Assembly: GCA_964387685.1 (NCBI GenBank)
Contig: CAYLXK010000006.1
Span: forward strand, 1-64,000
From: Bryobacter sp964387685
GTDB taxonomy: Bacteria; Acidobacteriota; Terriglobia; Bryobacterales; Bryobacteraceae
Direction: 5' to 3'
DNA length: 64,000 bases
Below are positions 17,748 to 25,806 of the stretch, one piece after another. The notes below the pieces were generated by a model. The model was not told where the DNA came from and made no database searches. It was given only the letters and a program-made list of their open reading frames with translations. Every line of letters starts with the position of its first letter. Position 1 is the first letter of the stretch. Both the position numbers and the translations under genes were made by a program.

Positions 17748-18716
17748 ATGCTTGTCGCCGCTGAAAGCCTCACCCATTGCTACTCGGGCCACACGGCCCT
17801 TGACGCTTTCAGCCTGCATTTGAACCGCCAGGAAATCGTGGGGCTCGTGGGCCCCAACGGGTCCGGCAAATCCACCTTCCTACGCATACTCTCCACGCTC
17901 GTCCGCCCGCAGCAGGGCCAGGTGGAAGTCTGCGGCTACGATGTCGCCCGCCACCCCGGCGCGGTGCGCGAGCGCATCGGCGTTGTCTTCCAGACCGCCA
18001 CCCTCGACCGTCTTTTGACCGTCGACGAAAATCTCCGCGCCTCGGCCGCCTTTCATGGCCTCTTCGGCCGCAAGCTGGAGGAACGCCTGCGCTGGGCAAT
18101 TTCCTTGCTGCATCTTGACGACCGGCGCTTTGAGCGCGTAGGCCGTCTCTCGGGCGGTCTTCTGCGCCGCGCCGAGATCGCTCGCGCCCTTTTGAACGAG
18201 CCCCGCCTGCTGCTTCTCGACGAACCGAGCGCCGGTCTCGACCCTGCCGCGCGCGAAGATTTCCTGGCCGCCCTCCATCGCCTCCGCGAGCTATCCGGCA
18301 CGGCGGTTCTGCTCACCACGCACCTTTTTGAGGAAGCCGAAGCTTGCGATTCCCTTTGTTTCCTCGACCAGGGCCGCCGCGTGGCCGAAGGCTCTCCCGC
18401 CGAACTTCGTGCGAGCATTGGCGGCGATGTCGTCGTGCTGCGCGCCCCGGATCTTGCTGGGGCCGCCGCCGCCATCGCCGGCCGCTACCGCCTTGCGGCG
18501 CTGGAAAAGGACGGTGCGCTTTACTACGAGGTAGAGGACGCTCTGGTCTGGATCCCGCGCCTGGCCGAGGCTTTGCCTGTGCCGGCCGATTCCATCGGCT
18601 TCCACCGCCCTACGCTCGCCGACGTCTTCCGCCGCTATGCCAGCGCGCCCTCAACGCGCCAGGACCAAAATCTGGACAAAAACGAAAATCTGGACAAAAA
18701 CAAGGTGGGTGCATGA
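17748..18716 (+). CDS. ABC transporter ATP-binding protein
   Basis: A 322-residue ATPase starting at ATG 17748, five bases after ctaB. Walker A GPNGSGKST, signature LSGGLLRRAEIARAL, Walker B LLLLDEPSAGLD and H-loop TTHLFEEAE are intact. The C-terminal extension (about 100 residues) resembles CcmA/NatA-type drug or heme-linked exporters. Near the C-terminus two 18-bp direct repeats (18667-18702) encode the alternating Asn-Leu-Asp-Lys tail. The stop overlaps the permease start (ATGA at 18713-18716). Together with the permease it may export a heme precursor or copper-related compound, an inference from operon context only. Confidence 0.93.
   Translation: MLVAAESLTHCYSGHTALDAFSLHLNRQEIVGLVGPNGSGKSTFLRILSTLVRPQQGQVEVCGYDVARHPGAVRERIGVVFQTATLDRLLTVDENLRASAAFHGLFGRKLEERLRWAISLLHLDDRRFERVGRLSGGLLRRAEIARALLNEPRLLLLDEPSAGLDPAAREDFLAALHRLRELSGTAVLLTTHLFEEAEACDSLCFLDQGRRVAEGSPAELRASIGGDVVVLRAPDLAGAAAAIAGRYRLAALEKDGALYYEVEDALVWIPRLAEALPVPADSIGFHRPTLADVFRRYASAPSTRQDQNLDKNENLDKNKVGA
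18667..18702 (+). repeat. Two 18-bp tandem repeats at the ABC ATPase 3' end
   Basis: Two adjacent 18-bp units beginning aaaatctggacaaaaac differ only in the last base. They are in frame (6 codons each) and add a charged NLDKN-type tail just before the overlapping permease start. The run is A-rich in an otherwise C-rich gene, which could also loosen local RNA structure ahead of the next start codon. Confidence 0.8.
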
Positions 18717-19450
18717 AATCTCCCCTTCTGCTGGCCGCCTCCGCACTCGCCTCCCGCGAGTGGATCAAGTTCTGGCGCGAAAAGGCCCGCGTTCTCGGCT
18801 TTGCCGCCGCGCCGCTTTTGTTTTGGCTCGTGGTGAGCGCGGGCTTCAACGACTTCGGCCGTTTCTTTACGGGCTCCATCGCTCTTTCGCTCATGTTTGC
18901 CGCCGTCTTTAGCAACATGACGCTCATCGACGATAAGCGCGAAGGCTTCCTCGCGGGCGTGCTGGTTTCACCGGCCCCCCGCGCCGCGATTGTCCTCGGC
19001 AAGACTTTCGGGGCGGCCTCTCTCGCCGCCGTGCAGAGCCTTTTCTTTTTGCCCTTCCTGCCCATGGCCGGCCTGCACCCGGACTTCTTCGCGTTCCTGG
19101 CCGCCCTGGGCGTACTTTTTCTCATTGCCCTGGTCTTCACGCTGTTGGGCTTCGTCTGCGCCTGGGTGATGCCTTCGACGCAAGCCTTTCATGGCGTCGT
19201 GAACCTGATCCTTATGCCGCTCTGGATGCTTTCCGGCTCGCTGTTTCCCCTCGCCGGGGCCCATCCCTCCATGCAGCTTCTCATGCGCGCTAATCCCATG
19301 ACCTACGCCATGGCTCTTCTCGAGTATTTCCTCTCGGGCCAATCTCCGCTGGCCCCCGGACTCTCCTTCGCCGTGCTGGGTGTTTGGGTTTTCGCGCTTT
19401 TGTTCCTGGCTATCCGTCTGGTGGAGACACGCAGTCATGCGCCGGCGTAG
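18713..19450 (+). CDS. ABC transporter permease (ABC-2 type)
   Basis: A 245-residue ABC-2 permease starting inside the stop of its ATPase. Six hydrophobic segments are visible (for example VLGFAAAPLLFWLVVSAGF, LSLMFAAVFSNMTLI, FAFLAALGVLFLIALVFTLLGFV, VVNLILMPLWMLSGSLFP). The segment LVSPAPRAAIVLGKTFGAA and the NPMTYAMALLEY stretch before the last helix are typical of NodJ/DrrB-like exporters. The 3' end overlaps the SCO-like gene by 14 bp, so translation of the whole cluster appears coupled. Confidence 0.9.
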   Translation: MKSPLLLAASALASREWIKFWREKARVLGFAAAPLLFWLVVSAGFNDFGRFFTGSIALSLMFAAVFSNMTLIDDKREGFLAGVLVSPAPRAAIVLGKTFGAASLAAVQSLFFLPFLPMAGLHPDFFAFLAALGVLFLIALVFTLLGFVCAWVMPSTQAFHGVVNLILMPLWMLSGSLFPLAGAHPSMQLLMRANPMTYAMALLEYFLSGQSPLAPGLSFAVLGVWVFALLFLAIRLVETRSHAPA

Positions 19451-20003
19451 TCTCTTGAGCGCACCCCTGGCCTCCCTAGCCCTGGCCGGCTGCAAGCGAC
19501 AGGCAGACTTGCCGGATCTAGGGACGGTCCCTCCCTTTGAATTAATCGATTCCCAAGGCCGGCCCTTTTCCTCTGCGGCGCTGGACGGCAAAGTCTGGGT
19601 GGCGGACTTCTTCTTCACCAATTGCCCCGGACCCTGCCCCCGCATGTCTAACCAATTGGCCCGCATCCAAGGCGCTACCCTCGGCCTTGCCGATCTCCGC
19701 CTGGTCAGTATCAGCGTCGATCCCGCCCGCGATACGCCGGAAGTCCTAGCCGCCTACGCGCGCCGCTTCCGTGCCGATCCCGCCCGCTGGATTTTCCTTA
19801 CCGGCCGCCAGGACACCATCTCCAATCTCATGAGCGAATCCATGCACCTAGGCTTTGCCGAAGACCTCCAGCAGCACTCGACCAAGTTCGTCCTCATCGA
19901 CGGCCGCCGCCACATCCGCGGCTACTACGACTCGTTCTCCAAACCCGGCAGCGCCGAAGAAAACATTTCTCTCCTGATGGAAGGCATCCAACAACTGTTA
20001 TGA
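19437..20003 (+). CDS. SCO1/SenC-family copper chaperone lipoprotein
   Basis: A 188-residue protein started at ATG 19437. The N-terminus MRRRSLLSAPLASLALAGC is a lipoprotein signal with Cys19. The thioredoxin-like domain has the copper-binding CPGPC motif (FFTNCPGPCPRM), SISVDPARDTPEVL, and the conserved third ligand His in QHSTKFVLID. SCO proteins deliver copper to the CuA site of cytochrome c oxidase. Its position after ctaB fits oxidase assembly. Confidence 0.95.
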   Translation: MRRRSLLSAPLASLALAGCKRQADLPDLGTVPPFELIDSQGRPFSSAALDGKVWVADFFFTNCPGPCPRMSNQLARIQGATLGLADLRLVSISVDPARDTPEVLAAYARRFRADPARWIFLTGRQDTISNLMSESMHLGFAEDLQQHSTKFVLIDGRRHIRGYYDSFSKPGSAEENISLLMEGIQQLL

Positions 20004-20413
20004 CCGTCCGCGACCTACCCGCCGTCAACGCGAGCCTCAACGGCCTCGCCACCTGCCTGCTTCTTTACGGATACTGGCTCATTCGCCGCGGTGACCGCGC
20101 CCGCCACCGCATCGTTATGCTGAGCGCCTTTGGCGTCAGCATCGTTTTTCTGATTTGTTATCTCGTTTATCACGCCGAAGTCGGCAGCGTCCCTTACCAA
20201 GGGACGGGCTGGATGCGGACTCTCTATTTCTCGATTCTGATCCCCCACGTCATCCTCGCCGCCACGGTACCCGTGCTGGCCGGCCTCACGTTGTGGCGCG
20301 CCTTCCAGGAACGCTTCGACAAACACCGTAGGATCGCCCGCATCACGTTTCCCATCTGGCTCTACGTCTCGGTGACGGGCGTGCTGGTCTATCTCATGCT
20401 CTACGTGCTGTAA
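20000..20413 (+). CDS. DUF420 membrane protein (CtaM/YozB-like)
   Basis: A 137-residue protein with four hydrophobic segments; its GTG/ATG region overlaps the SCO stop by four bases (ATGA at 20000-20003). DUF420 members are encoded with aa3/caa3 oxidase genes, and the staphylococcal homologue CtaM is required for oxidase maturation. Conserved His residues (LVYHAEVG, LIPHVILA) could bind heme or metal. This is the last gene of the operon; the oxidase subunits are not in the window. Confidence 0.9.
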   Translation: MTVRDLPAVNASLNGLATCLLLYGYWLIRRGDRARHRIVMLSAFGVSIVFLICYLVYHAEVGSVPYQGTGWMRTLYFSILIPHVILAATVPVLAGLTLWRAFQERFDKHRRIARITFPIWLYVSVTGVLVYLMLYVL

Positions 20414-20426
20414 AGTCTTCGGCGCC

Positions 20427-21251
20427 CTAGTGCGTCATCGCGTAGACGATGTAGTTGATGCCGAAGCGGTAGGCCAGGCTTGTCATGTTCTCTGGATATT
20501 CCGGCATATCGGCGTGTTCCCAGGCATCGCCTACGTCCATGTTGAAGTTGATCGCCACTACCAGGCGGCCCTGGGAATCGTAAAGCCCTCGCCAGGCCGG
20601 CGGCGTCCCTACCGGTTCAATCACCACGCGCCCGCCGTCCCCACGCCCGCCGTCAATGCGCCCGCCGTCAATGCGCCGCAAGTGCCGCAGACCGGGGATA
20701 AACACCCGTTCCCGGATATCGAAAACGATATTCATCACGGCCTGGCCGTCGCGCAGGTCCTCAATGGGACGCCCGGGCATGGCGCGCTCCATCGTGTCCT
20801 GGAATGCAGCCCAGTCCTGAGCGCCGAAGAAGTCGTCCACTACCAGAAAGCCGCCCCGCTCCAGGTACTGGCCCAGCCGCTTGGTTTCGCCGTCGCTCAA
20901 ATCCCACCAACCCACCTGCGTCGCGTAGATCCAAGGGTAGTCGTAGACCCGGTCGTCGGTCAGCGGCGTGTGCCGGATCTCTCCCGCGTCAATGCGGGTC
21001 AACCTCCGTATGCCCTGGTTGAAGTGCATCTCCGCCTCGGGCCAATCCTGCATCCACCATCCTCGCGGGCCGCCGTTCAGACCGCCGCCGCTGCCATACC
21101 ATCCGCGCCGCGCCCGGGGATGATCTTTGTACTCGACCCTAAGAAAGTGGAACTCCCCGTTGGGCGCACCCGGGGGATCGGCCCGCAGAAGCAGGGACTC
21201 GAAGCCAATCAGTCCGCCCATGACCGCTGCGGCTAGTGCGGCACTCCGCAT
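20427..21251 (-). CDS. DUF4159 domain protein, exported
   Basis: A 274-residue protein with a hydrophobic N-terminus (AALAAAVMGGLIGFESLLL). It matches DUF4159: FHFLRVEYKD, GGGLNGGPRGWWMQDWPEAEMHF, YPWIYATQVGWWDLSD, LERGGFLVVDDFFG and the terminal YRFGINYIVYAMTH. The fold is a glutamine-amidotransferase-like sandwich without a known activity. A short duplicated segment (RIDGGRIDGGRGDGG) comes from a tandem 15-bp repeat around 20645-20675. It converges on the oxidase operon with only 13 bp between stops. Confidence 0.88.
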   Translation of the reverse strand: MRSAALAAAVMGGLIGFESLLLRADPPGAPNGEFHFLRVEYKDHPRARRGWYGSGGGLNGGPRGWWMQDWPEAEMHFNQGIRRLTRIDAGEIRHTPLTDDRVYDYPWIYATQVGWWDLSDGETKRLGQYLERGGFLVVDDFFGAQDWAAFQDTMERAMPGRPIEDLRDGQAVMNIVFDIRERVFIPGLRHLRRIDGGRIDGGRGDGGRVVIEPVGTPPAWRGLYDSQGRLVVAINFNMDVGDAWEHADMPEYPENMTSLAYRFGINYIVYAMTH

Positions 21252-21392
21252 GCCGCCAGTATAGCCGCCGCCTACTCCGTCGCCTTCCCTTGTGGCCGCT
21301 CCCAGCTTCTAGGGCAGGCGCTCTAAGCGGTTGAGCGCCACCTCGATCCCAGCAACGGCTCCAGCAACGACTCTTTCGGCCGCAAATAGCCG

Positions 21393-21851
21393 CTAGGCGA
21401 AGATTTCGTCCAGCTCGCGCAGGGCGCGGTCCCGCGCCTGCGCTTCCACAGGCCAGCGGTCGCCCGCAGCCAGCCGTGCGGGGCTTAAGGCCAGCATCTG
21501 TTCAGCCATCCATTCGACGGAAACCTGGACATCGCTTTCCATGGCGTCAAAGGGAAACACCAAGACCAGCAGCATCGCATTCGGCATCTCGGCCACCACG
21601 CTCGTTTGCCGCACGCCGCGCACCAGCAGCCAGTTCGGCGGTTCTTCTCCCAGAAGCCGGCAAAGCTCGCGCCCGCCCGCGCCCAATCCCGTGGCCAGCG
21701 CCGCCAGGGTCTTCGCCGGCCGCCGGTCCTTCAATGGTTCTTCTCCCGCCAAGCCGACCAAAGAACCCGCTCGCGTCAGCAGCGCCGCCTGCCGGCAATG
21801 CTGCCGTTGGGCCAGTTCCCGCAGCAATTCCGATAGCGCGTTATTCAGCAT
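21393..21851 (-). CDS. Roadblock/LC7-like protein
   Basis: A 152-residue protein with an alternating helix/strand pattern (LNNALSELLRELAQRQHCRQAALLTRAGSLVG, then AKTLAALATGLGAGGRELCRLLG, LLVRGVRQTSVVAEMPNAMLLVLVF) resembling Roadblock/LC7 domains, which regulate small GTPases of the MglA type. No MglA gene is adjacent. It overlaps the upstream TPR gene by 11 bp and closes a three-gene minus-strand operon with the Zn-finger and TPR proteins. Confidence 0.65.
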   Translation of the reverse strand: MLNNALSELLRELAQRQHCRQAALLTRAGSLVGLAGEEPLKDRRPAKTLAALATGLGAGGRELCRLLGEEPPNWLLVRGVRQTSVVAEMPNAMLLVLVFPFDAMESDVQVSVEWMAEQMLALSPARLAAGDRWPVEAQARDRALRELDEIFA

Positions 21852-23322
21852 CCTTTACGCTCCCATTCCCTTCCGGAAAGGCCCCCGCAAAGTATTCCAC
21901 CGCCACGCTCTCGTCCAGTTGCAACGCCAGTTCGTGGCAGCGGCGCCGTCTTTCGTCCTGGCCCTCCCGGCCAAAGAGTTCCGCCAGCGCCAGCAGCGCT
22001 TCCGTGCAAGCGATGTCGCTGCGCAGCGCCTTTTGGTAATAGCGCCGCGCGGCTTGGGTGTCGCCTTGTTTTTCGTAATGGCGTCCGATCGCGTAACTAA
22101 GTTCCGCCGGCGCCGCACCCCGGCCCGCGAGGCTCTCATAGAGCGACACCGCCTGCACGCTCTCGCCGCTATGCAGATACAGTTCCACCAGTGCACGCGA
22201 GGCCTCGGCATTCAACGGCTGGTCCCGCAGCGCGGCTTCGAAAATCGCCTTCGCGCGCTCGGTTTTTCCCATTCGTCCCCAGGCCAAACCCAGATTGATC
22301 TTGGCCTCCATCCAGTCGGGGTCCTCTTCCCCGCACAGTTCAAATTGCCGCGCCGCTTCCTCCAGGCGCCCGCTCTCCAGGCAGTTATAGGCCAGCCGGA
22401 AGCGCAACTCCGGTGTGTAGCCTTCCATTTGGATCAGGTGTTGCAGGGCCTTGATCGCCCGCTCGTGCTGCGCGGAACGCTCCAGGGCCAGCATGAAGTT
22501 CCACCAAGCCGGCCAATTGTAGGAATCGATGCTGGTCAGGATCTCCAAATGCGCCGCCGCCTCCGGGAAGTGCTCGTTCCGGATCAGCAAACAGGCCAGG
22601 TTATAACGCGCCTCCCGGTGCGAGGGGTTGGCCTCCAGGCATTGTTCATAGGAGGCGCGCGCTAAGGCCGCATTTCCCGTCTGGTCCATCGCGTGCGCCG
22701 CGTAAAAATACGCCGACGGCTCCCCGCTGGCCACCATTGGCTCGCAAGCTTTCAAAACCCTCTCCCATTCCCGCCCCGCGGAAAGTTCATACAACTCGAT
22801 CTCCCAGTTCGCGGTCTTTGCCGCATCGTCCCGTCCCAGGGTATCCGACGACGGGCCCAGCAAGGCCTGGGCCGCCCGAATGCCTTCTTTGGCCACGCTG
22901 TTGCCGGGAGATCGCCCCTCCACAGCCTGAAAAACCGCCAGCGCGTCGCCGGCCTGGTTTAGATGCAAGCGGCAAATGCCCAGTGCCAAGGCCGCTTCCG
23001 TCCAGTCCGGGTGCGCGTCCACCTCCGGCTGCAATAGATCGGCTCCGTCGTTCCACAATTCCAGCTTCTCCATGCAGGCCACCGTTTGGACCAGCAGGTC
23101 CGGCCGCGTCGGCACCAGCTTCAATAAACGTCGAAACGCGTCCAGCGCCTCCTGGTACTCTTCCACCGCCAGGTGGAAGTGCGCCAGGGCCTCCAGCTTG
23201 CGCGCCGCAATCGCCGCCGGGCTCTCGCTGGGCAAGCTGGCCGGGACAAAACTTTCAGAATGTTCCGCGTGCCGCTTGAGCGGCATCTCGATAATCTTAG
23301 GGGCGCGCGCGGCGTTAGCCAT
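21841..23322 (-). CDS. TPR-repeat protein
   Basis: A 493-residue soluble protein made of about ten tetratricopeptide-like helical pairs (for example HLAVEEYQEALDAFRRLLKLVPTRPDLL, EAALALGICRLHLNQAGDALAVFQAV, YAIGRHYEKQGDTQAARRYYQKAL). It has no signal peptide, so it is probably cytoplasmic scaffolding. It overlaps both neighbours (8 bp with the Zn-finger gene, 11 bp with the Roadblock-like gene), so the three products are likely made in a fixed ratio. Confidence 0.9.
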   Translation of the reverse strand: MANAARAPKIIEMPLKRHAEHSESFVPASLPSESPAAIAARKLEALAHFHLAVEEYQEALDAFRRLLKLVPTRPDLLVQTVACMEKLELWNDGADLLQPEVDAHPDWTEAALALGICRLHLNQAGDALAVFQAVEGRSPGNSVAKEGIRAAQALLGPSSDTLGRDDAAKTANWEIELYELSAGREWERVLKACEPMVASGEPSAYFYAAHAMDQTGNAALARASYEQCLEANPSHREARYNLACLLIRNEHFPEAAAHLEILTSIDSYNWPAWWNFMLALERSAQHERAIKALQHLIQMEGYTPELRFRLAYNCLESGRLEEAARQFELCGEEDPDWMEAKINLGLAWGRMGKTERAKAIFEAALRDQPLNAEASRALVELYLHSGESVQAVSLYESLAGRGAAPAELSYAIGRHYEKQGDTQAARRYYQKALRSDIACTEALLALAELFGREGQDERRRRCHELALQLDESVAVEYFAGAFPEGNGSVKDAE

Positions 23323-24862
23323 GATGGACAGCTCCTTCCGGGCGCGGGGGCAGCACGGCGTTTAATTGGAAAAGCGAGGGATAATCCAGGCCCGCCATCG
23401 GCTTGGCCGGCCGGGCTTTGGGAAAGTGAAACTCGGGATTCCAGCGCGTCGCCGCACGCGGCAACTCTGGCCGCGCGGGCCAATCGCCGTAAGCGCTATC
23501 CAGGTACAAGCCCGCCCGCTCCTCCAGGCTCTTGGCCGCCTGCTCGAAACGGTCCGCTTCGAACTGCTCTCCATCGCCTTCGCACAGCATTTGCGGGAGT
23601 AACGCGCCAATGGAGAGTTGCACCCGCACCACGGGCTCGAGGCTTGCGGACTCCTCCCGCACCCGGTCTTCGAGGTTAGGCACGCTCTGCGGCGGCTCCA
23701 CGGGGCCCCATTCGTCGGCGTGCGTGCAGGGTTCTACCGTTAATTCTTCGACTCTCGGGCCCCAATTCGTCTCAATCTGGCTGGCGGCATAGGGGAAACG
23801 CTGACGGGGCCGTAGCGCTAAGGAAGGCCGCCCGCCGATCGGTAGATTATCGAAGCTTTCCGGCGCCGCTTCGTATTCTAAAGGCTCTTGTCCATCGGCC
23901 GGCGGAAATCCTTCCCACCGCTCGCCCCAGCTTTCCGCCCACGCCCGCACATCGGTTGCCGCCGCTGGATACGCCAGGGCCTCCGCGGGGAATTCCAAAG
24001 CTTCGTGCGCCGGTGGCAGTTCGCTTTTCCATTCCAGTTGCTGCGCCTCCGGCTCCAACAAATACTCGACGTCGTCCTCTGGCGGCGCGCTGCTAAATCG
24101 CCGGTCCGGTAGGGTTGGCTTGGCGTAATCCGCATGCACAATCACCGCGAATCCAGCGGGCGCATACCAGGGCTTGCTTTCCTCCAAAGGAATTGCCGGA
24201 TGCGCGTCCTCGCCAAAGAAGTCCTCGCAAATCGGCGCGGGTCCCTCATCTTCCATCAACGGCCGGCCCTTGCCTCGTCCTTGCGAACCTGAGGGCGAAC
24301 CTGAGGGCGAACCTGAGGGCGAAACTGAGGACGAAACTGAGGGCGGCGGCGGGGGGGGCGCCATGGGCGCATGTGCCGGCGTTTCCCGGCCTTCGAGTAA
24401 ACTTCGCTTATCGATGGGCCGCTCGGCCGCGGGCAGCGGTCCGAGGGTCTGCCCCCCACTCTTAACGTTCGACCGGGTATTAATCTTCTCCCGCGCGGCA
24501 TCCCTTTGCGCATCTCGCCCCACGAGATCCCGCCCAGCGTTCTCGCGCGCCGTCTCCGCCGGTAGCTCCCGCACGCCCTCACGCCGAACGGGAACCTCCA
24601 GCGGGGTCTCAAACGTGCTTCCGGACTTGCCGTCTTTACTCTTGCTTTTCAGCCCGGTCTCGCGCAGACCCGCATCCCCGCCCAACTCCTTGAGCCCGCC
24701 GTCCTTAACCCCCGGCTGCGCCGTCAGTTTAGAACCCAGGCGCTCCATCAGCGCCCGCTCCATCTCGTCCTGGTGGGCCCGCAAGTGTTCCTCACTACAG
24801 AACGGCGTATCCTTATAGCGGGAGAAAAATCCTAACTTCTTGCCACAGTATAGACAGGTCAT
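23315..24862 (-). CDS. Zn-finger-like protein with long disordered region
   Basis: A 515-residue protein. The N-terminus MTCLYCGKKLGFFSRYKDTPFCSEEHLRAHQ has a CxxC...CxxxH arrangement expected to bind zinc. Residues about 45-210 are low complexity and charged, including a Ser/Pro/Gly repeat encoded by five 12-bp units. The rest is Pro/Glu-rich with scattered aromatic motifs and no recognised domain, likely an adaptor. It starts the operon with the TPR and Roadblock-like genes and diverges from the CBM9-like gene. Function unknown. Confidence 0.75.
   Translation of the reverse strand: MTCLYCGKKLGFFSRYKDTPFCSEEHLRAHQDEMERALMERLGSKLTAQPGVKDGGLKELGGDAGLRETGLKSKSKDGKSGSTFETPLEVPVRREGVRELPAETARENAGRDLVGRDAQRDAAREKINTRSNVKSGGQTLGPLPAAERPIDKRSLLEGRETPAHAPMAPPPPPPSVSSSVSPSGSPSGSPSGSQGRGKGRPLMEDEGPAPICEDFFGEDAHPAIPLEESKPWYAPAGFAVIVHADYAKPTLPDRRFSSAPPEDDVEYLLEPEAQQLEWKSELPPAHEALEFPAEALAYPAAATDVRAWAESWGERWEGFPPADGQEPLEYEAAPESFDNLPIGGRPSLALRPRQRFPYAASQIETNWGPRVEELTVEPCTHADEWGPVEPPQSVPNLEDRVREESASLEPVVRVQLSIGALLPQMLCEGDGEQFEADRFEQAAKSLEERAGLYLDSAYGDWPARPELPRAATRWNPEFHFPKARPAKPMAGLDYPSLFQLNAVLPPRPEGAVHHG
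24283..24342 (-). repeat. Five 12-bp tandem repeats inside the Zn-finger gene
   Basis: Five consecutive units of consensus gcgaacctgagg (plus strand), the last two varying at one or two bases. On the coding strand each unit gives a four-residue Ser-Pro-Ser-Gly-type step, so copy-number change would keep the frame. A run of eight G (about 24351-24358) sits just right of it. Confidence 0.9.
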
Positions 24863-25014
24863 TGCAAATGACGGTTCCTAACGTCCCGGACGACGCATTC
24901 CTAGCCAAGCTTCTATTCCAAGCTAGAGAGCTTGCGCCAAGAAGGAAATCGGTAGTTCGCCCTAGTCGCTTTAGCCTGAGCCTAGGACTTCTTTCCCCGT
25001 TTCTCGCTCTGCCT

Positions 25015-25806
25015 ATGCTTTACGCCCCTAAATCATTCATTCGGCTATACTTTCTCGGCGCTTCGTTGCTCGCATTACCCCACCTTTCGGCCCAGTACCA
25101 TTACGACTGTGTCCAGATTTTTTCTCCCCCTAAGATCGACGGTAGTCTCAACGACCCCGCCTGGCGTTCCGCTCCCTGGACCGCCCTCTTCCAAGACATC
25201 GAAGGCCCGTCCAAACCCCGTCCCCGCTTCCGCACCCGCGCCAAGCTTCTTTGGGACCAAAACTTCCTCTACATCGCCGCCGAACTCGAAGAGCCCCACC
25301 TCTGGGCTACCTATGATCGGCACGACATGGTCATCTTCCACGAACACGACTTCGAAGTCTTCCTCGACCCCGATTCCGACACCCTCCACTACTTCGAATT
25401 CGAGATCAACGCCCTCAATACTTCCTGGGACCTCTACCTCCCCAAAAGCTATAAAAATGGTGGCCAAGCTGATGATTCCTGGGATATTCCTGGTTTACGA
25501 ACGGCGGTTCATTTACGCGGCACCCTCAATAATCCCCAAGACCGCGACCGCGGCTGGACTCTGGAAATCGCCTTCCCCTGGTCGGCCTTTAACCGCGGCC
25601 CCCGCCCCGCGCTCCCACCCAAACCCGGCGATACCTGGCGCCTTAACTTCTCACGAGTCGAATGGCAGCTTGATGTAGTGGACGGCACTTACCGCAAGCG
25701 CCTCGGTCCTAATGGCAAGCCTCTCCCAGAGGATAACTGGGTCTGGAGCCCGCAGGGCCTCATCGATATGCACGTCCCCGAGAAATGGGGCTACCTCCAC
25801 TTCTAG
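25015..25806 (+). CDS. Exported CBM9-like carbohydrate-binding protein
   Basis: A 263-residue protein started at ATG 25015, which gives a signal peptide (FIRLYFLGASLLALPHLSAQ); an in-frame ATG at 24862 would add an unlikely leader. The body shows the family-9-like beta sandwich: PPKIDGSLNDPAWRSAPW, TRAKLLWDQNFLYIAAELEEPHLWAT, HDFEVFLDPDSDTLHYFEFEINALN, WTLEIAFPWSAF and DTWRLNFSRVEW. Such proteins bind sugar ends or decorate surface enzymes. The stop overlaps the convergent FG-GAP gene by four bases. Confidence 0.9.
   Translation: MLYAPKSFIRLYFLGASLLALPHLSAQYHYDCVQIFSPPKIDGSLNDPAWRSAPWTALFQDIEGPSKPRPRFRTRAKLLWDQNFLYIAAELEEPHLWATYDRHDMVIFHEHDFEVFLDPDSDTLHYFEFEINALNTSWDLYLPKSYKNGGQADDSWDIPGLRTAVHLRGTLNNPQDRDRGWTLEIAFPWSAFNRGPRPALPPKPGDTWRLNFSRVEWQLDVVDGTYRKRLGPNGKPLPEDNWVWSPQGLIDMHVPEKWGYLHF

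Noticed and set aside
24283..24342. Possible CRISPR-like repeat
   Set aside because: 12-bp units with no spacers, in frame inside a gene; ordinary coding tandem repeat.
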